Below are positions 56,026-64,000 of a stretch of DNA of 64,000 nt, piece by piece. Source of the stretch: Hofstenia miamia (Eukaryota > Xenacoelomorpha > Acoela > Hofsteniidae); the NCBI GenBank assembly GCA_900660155.1, contig CABFPE010000423.1, positions 86,410 to 150,409 on the forward strand, in the 5' to 3' direction. The position numbers and the translations under genes were made by a program. Under the pieces are notes generated by a model, which was given only the letters and a program-made list of their open reading frames with translations, had not been told where the DNA came from and searched no databases. Position 1 is the stretch's first letter. Each line of letters begins with the position of its first letter.

Positions 56026-56096
56026 TGATTTGGTGAGATTTGAACTCACATGGTCTGTACAAATGTACAGCTGTGTTATTCTTACACCATGAATCA
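56026..56096 (-). tRNA. tRNA-like sequence (tRNA pseudogene or SINE head)
   Basis: On the minus strand 71 bases fold like a tRNA. There is a D-arm GTGTAAGAATAACAC (4-bp stem), an anticodon-like hairpin CTGTACATTTGTACAG, and a perfect 5-bp T-arm GTGAGTTCAAATCTCAC with a TTCAAAT loop (B-box). The acceptor stem pairs at 5 of 7 positions. The anticodon loop is irregular, so it is not a functional tRNA gene by this reading. Confidence 0.55.
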
Positions 56097-58108
56097 GAAT
56101 GTAGATATTCTTTTTTTGCTTTAATAAATTCCATTCCAAAAATTTATAATTATAATTTGGCTATTCAACAGTGAATTGTCATTGGCAGATGATGCTGTTG
56201 GCTGAAAGATCCTGACATTGTTGAAATTAAAATTATATTACTATTACAAATTTAATTCTTAAAAATATTAATGAACTAAACTTAGGCATATTGACATGTC
56301 ACTCACTTTACTTTGTAGTATGCATTTAGCTTACAAATATTATATTATATTAATAGACTGGCTATTGCATTTAAAATGACATTAAATTTTAATTACACTG
56401 AGAAATGCTTCAGCTAAATTACATATTAATATTACATTATTTTGAAAATGTTTAAGCTAAATCCAATATTTATGGACGCCATTTTGTTTGTCACTCACTT
56501 TGACTGTCACTCTCTTTGACTGATACCAAAATGTTCCAATTTGTCCCTTTAATGTAAATTTATGGATATTTCATATTAAAGCAAAATCAACCAAAGTGGT
56601 AAATTAGATTAGATCTACATACATAAACACCATTATTGATGAATAGTCTTTAAGTAGTAGTTACTGTTTTAATTGTTTTGTTAATATTATTGTTAATTTT
56701 AATTTTATTATTACTTATTTAATTGAAAATTCATAGTGTAAGTAACAGCCATACTTTTGTATAAAAATAGTAGGTCAGACTCTGACCAAATCTCCCTACA
56801 CATTAAATGATTCAGGTGTCATGAATGCTGTAAATATATTTTTATAGTTACTATTTGTTTGCATTACATGTGAAATAAAATTAGTTAAATTCATAATAAC
56901 AAATAAAGCAAAATTATGTTATAGGCAATATTGTTTAACAAGTGGAATTATTGTTTTTTTGCAATATTTATCCAATAACTTATAACAACATAGCTTGCTT
57001 ATTCATAGTTGAGAAAAAATATTTTAAACACTGCAAACATTTGTATGATATTCATTTATGTTCTACATACTATCTTATCAATGTACTGATAATAAACTTA
57101 AAATTTACCTTTTAATGTAGAAATACAATTAAACCCAAGCATGCATCAATCAGGTTCTTCAATGATACATATTAGGATGGATGCATTTCTTGCCATTAGT
57201 TTGTAATCAATTATAATACTCTACAAGACATTCTTTGTGTACCTGTTTTCATTCATTAACAGAAAATTTGAATTTGATTCCATAATAAAATAATTAGAAT
57301 TGCTTCATACTTCTTGACACATTTACTGTAGTTCTATTGATGCATATTTAGTATATTATTTTATAATTAATAAATATCTATTAACAAAAAAATAGAAATG
57401 TTGTGCAAAATACATTAGATTTGTTTAATGGTATCAATAATAGCAAAACATTGGATTCTGAAATGAGCCAGTTTGAATAATCCAATAAAAATTAGCACAT
57501 TTTTTATAGAAATGTAAATTCAAAATGCAAATGAAAAATTTCATTTGTATGGCAAGAGATGCTGTTCTAATAAATTTCACCATATCAAATATTGTATTAT
57601 TAATATTGTTAAATTGAAATCTGCAGATTCCTGGTCACCCCTTTCTAGGAGTATTATCTACTTAAAGGCAGGGATTTCATTATGTATTAACCTTACTCAT
57701 TGTTACAAGGCAACAACAGAAATATTAGTTCTACAAGTTCAACTAGCTATACTTCCATTAAACAAATCTTATTTTATATATAACAATTCTACTTTATAAA
57801 TCAGTAAAAACATGGTTTTACCTAACACTATAATTAAGTGCATTGATTAAGCTATGTTTTTATGTTTGTAAAGAACACTTCCAATAAGGATTCTTAGCTT
57901 TCTAATATGAAAATACAAAGAATATCCTTTATATTGCAATTTAACACCTCCTTTTGGTATTTATTGGATTTGCTAAAGCAGGTCTGTCCTTTTCCATTTC
58001 CAAGTAAATCCTGATAAATTACTTAGCATAATTACAATATTTATTTCATATTAATTACATTTTTATTGGACATCTAGTTAGCAAAATATCTGATTAGTGA
58101 AATATGAT
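56097..58108. other. AT-rich intergenic, no gene recognised
   Basis: A CACTCACTTTGACTGTCACTC block at 56490-56515 resembles, in inverse, the segment just right of the hAT MITE (51465-51485). The ORF at 57545-57799 (+) is unrecognised and low in complexity. Confidence 0.45.
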
Positions 58109-58116
58109 GTCCCACA

Positions 58117-58437
58117 CAGGGCTTTTGAGTTGATTTTGAGTTTTTAGATTTTAAGTTTGAGTTTGAGTACTTTATAAAGAAAATTCTGAGTTTGATCAAG
58201 TTTTTTGAGGTCAAAAAACATTTATTTTACAGTAATTCTAAGCTAAAAATTAGTTATTTACAATTGGTGAAAAAAATTGAAATTTATAATAATTGAATTT
58301 TATAGTATTTTCAAAAAGTGGATTTTTAATCAAGTTTCAGTTTGAGTTTTGATGATTTCTCTTCTGAGTTTTTTCAGCCAAGTTTCTGAGCTTATTTGAA
58401 TTCAAGTTCTTAACATCTTGAGTACTTGAAATCTTGG
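58117..58437. mobile_element. hAT-type MITE with GTCCCACA target-site duplication, CG-depleted
   Basis: It is an inverted relative of the MITE at 48469-51452. It starts CAGGGCTTTTGAGTTGA and ends GAGTACTTGAAATCTTG. The 8-bp direct repeat GTCCCACA flanks it (58109-58116 and 58438-58445). Most CG sites of its relative are TG or CA here, so it is older or methylation-decayed. Confidence 0.85.
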
Positions 58438-58445
58438 TCCCACAA

Positions 58446-59027
58446 GATTTTATGATGGACAATTTCTTAACATCCCTAAAATACAATAAAGAATGAAAAC
58501 AAATTTCCTTTTTCTGTTAAATAGCAAGCTATTGTTTATTTGTAGAAGAGAATACTTTTGACTTTTCCACCAAAAAATAGCTGGAATAATTCATTCAAAA
58601 CATTTGATTGTATACATTTCTGGATCTATTATCCTTTTAAGTGTCTATTGAAGCACTAGCTATGAGCTATGGCAATTCAAATATAAATTTGAGAACATTT
58701 TGAGTGACATATGTTCTAATAAGTTTAATAGTGATATGTTTTGTAAATTACACAGTCTCTCAATAATGTTACTATCAGTGTGATAGAAGAACTTTTTAAT
58801 GATTTATTTAATAGTTGATTTGGTGATCTTGTAAACTTATTATTAATATTTACATGTTTTATGTATAACCTGTTAAGTAATGAATAGTTGAGAAATGATT
58901 TCACACCCATTATTGGGTTACTTGGTTAAAAGCTAAGCTATTTGGTTATTAATTGTAATTGAAAAATTAATCAATTTTTTATCACCTTGTTTCAATGTAA
59001 AAATTGTAGCAGTAGTTTAGTTTATAA
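58446..59027. other. Spacer, no gene
   Basis: AT-rich. The open segment at 58725-58910 (-) is not supported. Confidence 0.4.
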
Positions 59028-59840
59028 TGTAGAATAACTGGGTTGACTATGGAGTGAACTGTACCATAGAACTTAATGTCAAGGCAAAGGGTTGTTTAGG
59101 TGAACATAAACTGGAGCTGCCCTGATTCTAACAATAACCAAGGAGACAAGTAACTGTGGTTCTATTTACAATATGAAGTATCACATTAAATAAAATTTTG
59201 CCATTAACATATTTACAAAAATGAGAAAACACTAGAATGGCCAACCAGCATCAACTGATGTTACATGCCACCTCAGGACAGACTAGCTGTTTTCTTTGTA
59301 TCTTATAGAGCATAGAGTATTTGGAGAGCATGTTAGCAAGTTGTGTGACTAGAGGTCCCACAATATCAATGTCCAAGCTTGACAGCTCTTTTTCAAATCA
59401 TGTAACACTAGGAGCAGTGCTTATTCTCACTCACTTTGGTTTGATTTATTTTACAAAGAGGCATCAGGTTGAGCACTGTTGAATACCAAGAGAAAATCAT
59501 ATGGTGAATTCCAAAAGCAAGAAGATGACAGTGGATCACAGGGAAATTCTTCTTAGCTTGATAACCATTCAGGATCACATCAGGGTCACCATGTAGAATC
59601 ACTGGTTGACTATAGGGTGAAGTGTACCACAGAACTTAATGTCAAGTCAGAAGGTTGCTTAGGTAAACATAAACTAGAGCAACTCTGATTCTAAAAATTA
59701 TCAAGAAGACAAGTAACTGTGGTTCTATTTCAATAAAAAGTATCACCTTATCTACAATTATTTTACTATTAACATATTTATAAACATGAAAAAACACTAG
59801 ACTGGCCTATAAATAATGACCTGCACCAACTGACATTACA
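59028..59840 (-). mobile_element. Miniature LTR retrotransposon (TRIM) with ATAA target-site duplication
   Basis: Two direct repeats, 59028-59265 (238 bases) and 59592-59840 (249), both start TGTAGAAT and end TTACA. They surround a 326-base noncoding interior. ATAA flanks the whole (59024-59027 and 59841-59844). Read on the minus strand, the interior begins TGGTGACCCTGATGTGAT directly after the LTR, a plausible primer-binding site. It ends with GAGGTGGCA, a short purine tract like that of family B. The LTR ends match family B (61191-62094). It has no coding capacity and would depend on other elements. Confidence 0.8.
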
Positions 59841-59847
59841 ATAATTT

Positions 59848-59917
59848 AAACAGGCTGGAATCAAACCAACATTCTCTTATTACTTAAATAGGTGTGTTTG
59901 CCACTATACCCCTGTGT
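59848..59917 (-). tRNA. tRNA-like sequence (tRNA pseudogene or SINE head)
   Basis: Seventy bases on the minus strand have a 7-bp acceptor stem with one mismatch (ACACAGG / CCTGTTT). An A-box-like GGTATAGTGGCAAAC follows. The T-arm GTTGGTTTGATTCCAGC has a 5-bp stem and a 7-base loop that matches the B-box. The anticodon arm is poorly formed. It starts only four bases after the TRIM's right target site. Confidence 0.55.
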
Positions 59918-60470
59918 GCTAGCTATCTCAATTTAAAAATGTGCATGATTATAATTACCAGTGTTCCAATTTACTTGGTGCAATAATAGATTTAGTTTTA
60001 CTGTAAAAATAAACTATTTATCTTAACACTTATATCAGTGGATGTAATTTAAGTAATTTAATGAAATAAATAAATGTTGGTAGCTGCAAAACAACTCAAA
60101 CAAAGGAAGCTGATTAATTTCTATTTTGAAATGGTTAAAATATCAAAATGTTTCAAAATCTTTGCATTCTTACAATGCAAGTTGAAGGGAATGATAGAAA
60201 CAGTGCATCTTCAAAATATCTTTTTAAAAAAAATTTGGACTGTCAAATAGCAATGTTGTACACCTTTCATTGTAAAAAAAACCAGTCATAAAAGCTATCA
60301 CATATGCTCCCAGTTGAAACTATTGTGTTGCTGCTCTAAATTTGCCAGACATAAATAAAGTCTTAATATTTGTGAAACTTGATATGATTTTGCAGAAGTA
60401 ATTTGATAGATATTAAAATTAGAGTAAAAAATGATAATATTTTAACTATTTGTAAAAAATTACCAATTAT
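59918..60470. other. AT-rich intergenic
   Basis: Nothing recognised. Confidence 0.4.
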
Positions 60471-60477
60471 ATTCTCT

Positions 60478-61140
60478 TAATGAAATAGCAAGGCATCCAC
60501 AAATCCATCAAACTGATTATCATTAGCCTGATTTAAAATTGACTGCACATTGTTTATGTGAATATCAGCAATTCAAACTCTAAAGTGGGTGATAATGGTA
60601 TATTAATTTCTGTATTAGTCATTTGAAATAATTGCTGGCTTACTAGCTTCTGGTTACAGAGATAAAAACTATACAGCCATGAATCAAGGACATGACTGCA
60701 TCTATTCAAATACTCTAATGATAAAATTCTATGCAACTGCAGCAATTTTTGTGATTCCAATAGGTCATTTACTAGATATGGTTTCTTCTTCTTTGGTGTT
60801 AAATTGCAAAAATTGCTTCTCTCTATATCATTTAACCCTATCAAATCCAATACTATGAGAAACATTAATAAATGACATGTGTTATTTTAGTTATCAAACA
60901 AATATTTAAATAAATTGATAAAATTCAACAACTTACTTAATGTAGTTTTTTAAATTCTCTACACCAACCTTGTTGAAATTCTATTGAAGAGCATTAAAAG
61001 TTTGAACAATTTCTGATGATGGAAGCATCAACAAGGACATAATTTGCTTTACAAGACTTCTAAAAAGTGCTTTCTTCTCATAAATAGACTGAAAGAAAAG
61101 TCATCCTGAACTTTGTAACTCCAGAACATTTTTAAGTGAA
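60478..61140 (-). pseudogene. Unrecognised coding-like fragment
   Basis: The minus strand has a 103-codon ORF (60554-60865) with balanced composition (SQKLLQLHRILSLEYLNRCS). Protein-like segments lie on both sides in other frames (NQANDNQFDGFVDALLF below; KALFRSLVKQIMSLLMLPSS above, about 61000-61065). The upper segment weakly recalls the region after the catalytic core in MULE transposases. This is not secure. It could also be an exon of an unknown host gene. Confidence 0.3.
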
Positions 61141-61190
61141 TCTCTCATTGCAATTTCATAATATGTTATGAGAATAATATTTCATAATAA

Positions 61191-62094
61191 TGTAGAATCA
61201 CAGTGTGCATCTAGCAGCTTGAGCAGTATGAAGGTTGCAAAAAATTACCATTGCCAAGAATGGCCCGTACTCTAACAAAACAAATTAATATTGGTAGTTT
61301 GCCAATTTCACTGTAGAAAAATGAACTGAAACCATTTCCAAGAAGGCATTCAAGCTAGTGACCAATTTACATGGCATCATGCCAAAGCCAAATCACAAGA
61401 AACAATCCTTACCAGCCAAGGTGCTAATTGTGTGTGTCAAATTTAATTTCTAGCTCAATAACAAATTTAGCTCAGTGTTCTTGTTATCTCAGCTCATGTA
61501 ATAAGATATAATAACGTGTAGATATCACATATTCTCATATGCCAATGGCATATTATATTTGCATAGTGTGTTGTTAAGTGCATGTAAGATTGATTGAATA
61601 CAAAGTTCTTTTATTTCCTATACCTATGCATAGCCTTAAAGTGACCACAATATGGGCTCACATCTGTCAAGGAGTGAGTTATCACCCCAGGCACAGTGGA
61701 GTTCTTCCCACATTATTGCCAGATCTTACAAGCAAATACTTATCATATTAATAATGATGCTAAAAAGGGTTAGTAATATAGAGTAAGTAGAGAAGCAAAT
61801 GTTATCCAGTGAGAATAAAATTTATTTGACAATTGCAACAATGAGTTCCCTATTTTATACAGAGAAAAAGGTAAATATTTACCATTTACAAAATTCACTT
61901 AATTCCCTCCCAAATTAAACAAGCAATTTACATGTACACTTTAACTGAGGGGACAATTATAACAAATTTGAAACCTAAGTTCAAAATACTAAAAATCAAT
62001 AAAAATCACTAAATTAATAATTGGAATAGCACTGAATTGATCAAAAAGAGTGTCAAAAAATAAAATAAAATAAAGGGCCCTGAGTGACTCTACA
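61191..62094 (-). repeat. 3' LTR of a family-B LTR element
   Basis: This 904-base LTR starts TGTAGAATCA and ends GAGTGACTCTACA on the plus strand. It aligns with the LTRs at 48555-51176, for example a CTCAGCTCA...AATGGCAT block and a GTTACAT-like promoter region. The element reads on the minus strand, so the interior is to the right. The outer 4 bases are ATAA (61187-61190); the other copy lies outside the window. Confidence 0.8.
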
Positions 62095-62106
62095 TGCCCC
62101 CCATTG
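62095..62106 (-). promoter_or_regulatory. Polypurine tract next to the family-B LTR
   Basis: On the minus strand AATGGGGGGCA lies directly before the LTR start TGTAGAGTC, the usual priming site for plus-strand synthesis. Confidence 0.65.
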
Positions 62107-62830
62107 CACAGTTAAATTTGCTGTAACAACTGGACAGTAGGACCACACAACAACTTTTGGGCTTCTTTGACCATCTCCTTTGCCAGCACGTCATCCCAAG
62201 CTGAAACCTCTGCATAATGTGGTCACTGAGTTACTTGCATGAGCACCTCCCATTGTATGATGGTTTCACTGCATAGTCTGAAGTACTTTAGCTCTGGTAG
62301 CCTAGAACTGATGGGGCAATTAAGTTGTAATACATTTAATCTCTGAGTTAATGTATTGTAAAAACATTCATATAACCTGAGGCCCTTGAGGGCAATGAGG
62401 AGTGTCATTAGGGCATTGGTATCAGAGGTGTGGGCATCCTCTGTGCTGATTCTTGTGTTGTGGTAAAAGTGGAGGAAAACCTCCTGTAATGATCCCATTC
62501 ATGTGGCATGGTTGATGAAAAGAGAACAATATTCGTTCACTTGCAGTAATGTCATTTTTTCAGGATCATTGATGCTGGCACATAACATTGTGATTATTTC
62601 AATGTGCTTTGTGACATCATAGTATCAGGTGATCATTTCAGTTTTGTTCATCCACATTAAATCTCCTCCTGCCTGGAACAGAATTATAATGCAAGGATCT
62701 AGAGAATTTATGGTTCAATAGATTTTCTCCAATTGGGTAAAGATGGGCTGCCCCTTCTGAAATATATCTTTTATAGTAAGTTTCCCATCAATGTAGACTT
62801 GTTCAGGATTTCCACTCCAAAAGGCCATAT
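62107..62830 (-). pseudogene. C-terminal part of the unexplained downstream region (family B)
   Basis: It includes the open segment 62223-62498, which aligns residue by residue with the end of the family-A region (4900-5130). Shared features are SLQEVFLHFYHNT against SLRKVFTFFYPNT, then LIALKGLRLYECFY against MIAIKGIHLYKKFY. The preceding segment YIDGKLTIKDIFQKGQPI also matches the family-A segment near 4610-4670. No known domain is recognised and no membrane segment is visible. It is broken. Confidence 0.6.
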
Positions 62831-63402
62831 GGTGTGATAAAGGCAGTTTTCAGGATGTTGGCAGGCTTCATAGGTATCTGTCAATAAGCTTTACAGAGAT
62901 CTAAGCACAAGAACAAACTGTATTTGCTGGCATCATATAAGAGATCCTTGATGCAAGGCAAAGGATATGCATCTTTGATGGTGATATCATTTAATTTTCT
63001 GAAGTTGACGCAAAGGCTGTACTTCTTGCCTTGGCAAATGAATACTGTGGGTGCCACATTAGGGCTTTTGCTGTTTCTAATAATACTGCTCTATATTAGA
63101 TTGCTGAGGATCTGTTCATATTCCACCCATAGGTTTTCTGGTACTCACTGAAATGGCAACTGAATGGGGTGATCACTTTTGGTTTCAATCACGTGTTGTT
63201 CCCCAATGGCCTTACCAAAACAGATCAAGCCATAGTTGAACATGTCATGGTGCTGGTGCAAAAGAGCAGAGAGTGCATCGCATTCCTGGGGACTCAGATG
63301 TCCATGAGTCTTCTCATTGACTACTGGGATGCATACTGGATCACTGGGTTCACTCAGGTCATGAATAGTGGTGAGAACTGGTAAACAAGCAGCAGCTTTC
63401 AT
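62831..63402 (-). pseudogene. Reverse transcriptase N-terminal region of the family-B element
   Basis: Segment 63145-63402 matches the region before gypsy RTs (LLHQHHDMFNYG, IETKSDHPIQLPF). Below it come the RT palm's first motifs: CVNFRKLNDITIKDAYPLP (about 62950-63010), LDLCKAY and TAFITPYGLLEW (about 62835). Similarity stops there and the downstream region follows directly. It is broken. Confidence 0.75.
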
Positions 63403-64000
63403 TTCAAGTCAGACTGGAGTCGCAAGGAGGGAAGTCTTGGTAGGATCCATTCGAATTGAATGAGCAGAACTGTTAAGCACAGTAGCATAAGTCTTGCCAC
63501 AGGAGACATGACAGAGGTCCAGAGAAAAATGTATACCATGAAGGTGTTTTCCTCTTTGTCTGGAAATCATAACATCACCCTTGTAAGGAGAGTTAGTAAT
63601 GACAGCAACTTGTTGCCAGTGCCAAGGTTCCACAACAAGGTTTTCAGCTAACATTAGTAAAATTTCTTGGTTACAGATGGCTTTAAGCTCTTCCTGAGGC
63701 TCACTTTTGCAGATCAAAATTGTGTTATTTCCATAGTATATTACACAGGTGTTCTTCTTGAGAAAATCATTGCCAAGGATGACATCATACAGCAAGGGCT
63801 GATTGCAAGTATCTACAACAATGAGATCCACTAGGAAACATTCTTGGCGAATTTGTAATTCAAGGTAATTTATTTGTCCTTTCAGCAAAATGGTATTTCC
63901 CAAAGCATCCAGCAAGCACACAGGAGACAGTGACAAATTCTCTCTCTTTAAGCAAAGCATGTTGCAACAGGTGTTGCTTACTATTGAAGCAGAGGCTCCT
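63403..64000 (-). pseudogene. Aspartic protease region of the family-B element
   Basis: The minus-strand segment 63409-63960 contains QPLLYDVILGNDFLKKNTCV, which resembles the ILGxDFL block that follows the retropepsin active site in gypsy polyproteins. A protease/RT linker follows. The active-site DTG would lie to the right, at or beyond the window edge. It is part of the broken family-B element. Confidence 0.65.

Larger units (their letters stand above)
61191..64000 (-). mobile_element. Family-B Ty3/gypsy-type LTR element, partial at the window edge, broken
   Basis: In minus-strand order it carries an aspartic-protease region, the region before the reverse transcriptase, the start of the reverse transcriptase, then the conserved downstream region, a purine tract and the 3' LTR. 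RNase H and integrase are absent between the RT and the downstream region, so a large internal part is missing. It has many breaks and its 5' part is outside the window. Confidence 0.8.

Noticed and set aside
1-64000. CRISPR arrays, operons, bacterial promoters
   Set aside because: No regular short direct repeats with unique spacers and no prokaryotic gene organisation; the window is animal nuclear DNA.

Overview
This is AT-rich, repeat-dense invertebrate (metazoan) nuclear DNA. The lineage cannot be fixed from the sequence. The evidence is the mix of CR1/L2-type and other LINEs, mariner/Tc1 and hAT DNA transposons with their MITEs, Ty3/gypsy-type LTR elements, a Polinton-like element with a protein-primed DNA polymerase, and one universal eukaryotic gene, CTU2. 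Only two genes look like intact host genes: an intronless CTU2-like gene at 38443-39435 (-) and an unnamed secreted, probably beta-helical glycoprotein at 25058-26086 (-). Almost everything else is mobile DNA, mostly broken.

Layout. 1-7612 is an old LTR element, called family A here: integrase, a long unexplained region downstream of it, then the 3' LTR. A younger solo LTR of the same family sits inside that LTR, and another LTR copy lies reversed at the window edge. 7613-20682 is a degraded Polinton-like element with terminal inverted repeats, two small ORFs, a family-B DNA polymerase fossil, tandem repeats, one nested solo LTR and one 75-bp miniature LTR. 20683-30500 holds the secreted-protein gene, a partial duplicate of its 3' end fused to a broken Tc1 transposase, and a broken multicopy invertebrate gene. 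30500-34870 is a CR1/L2-type LINE whose sequence is scrambled by assembly joins. 34870-48300 carries further transposase-like fossils, CTU2, two mariners (one nested in a hAT MITE), three fragments of other LINEs and a degenerate TTAGGG-like tract. 48469-51452 is a hAT MITE split by an LTR element of a second family (B) that contains a 1000-N gap. 51739-53945 is a broken hAT transposase gene. 53946-61190 is very AT-rich and CpG-poor, with a foldback element, two tRNA-like sequences, a third hAT MITE and a miniature LTR retrotransposon (TRIM). 61191-64000 is the 3' part of a family-B LTR element on the minus strand.

Two structural themes recur. Target-site duplications are often intact (4 bp for LTR families A and B, 8 bp for the hAT MITEs, TA for the mariners), so nesting order can be read directly. 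Several single-N joins (10338, 10804, 22058, 32141, 32922, 33585) and the 1000-N gap are flanked by near-identical sequence, so some apparent duplications may be assembly artefacts. No CRISPR array, operon or rRNA gene is present.
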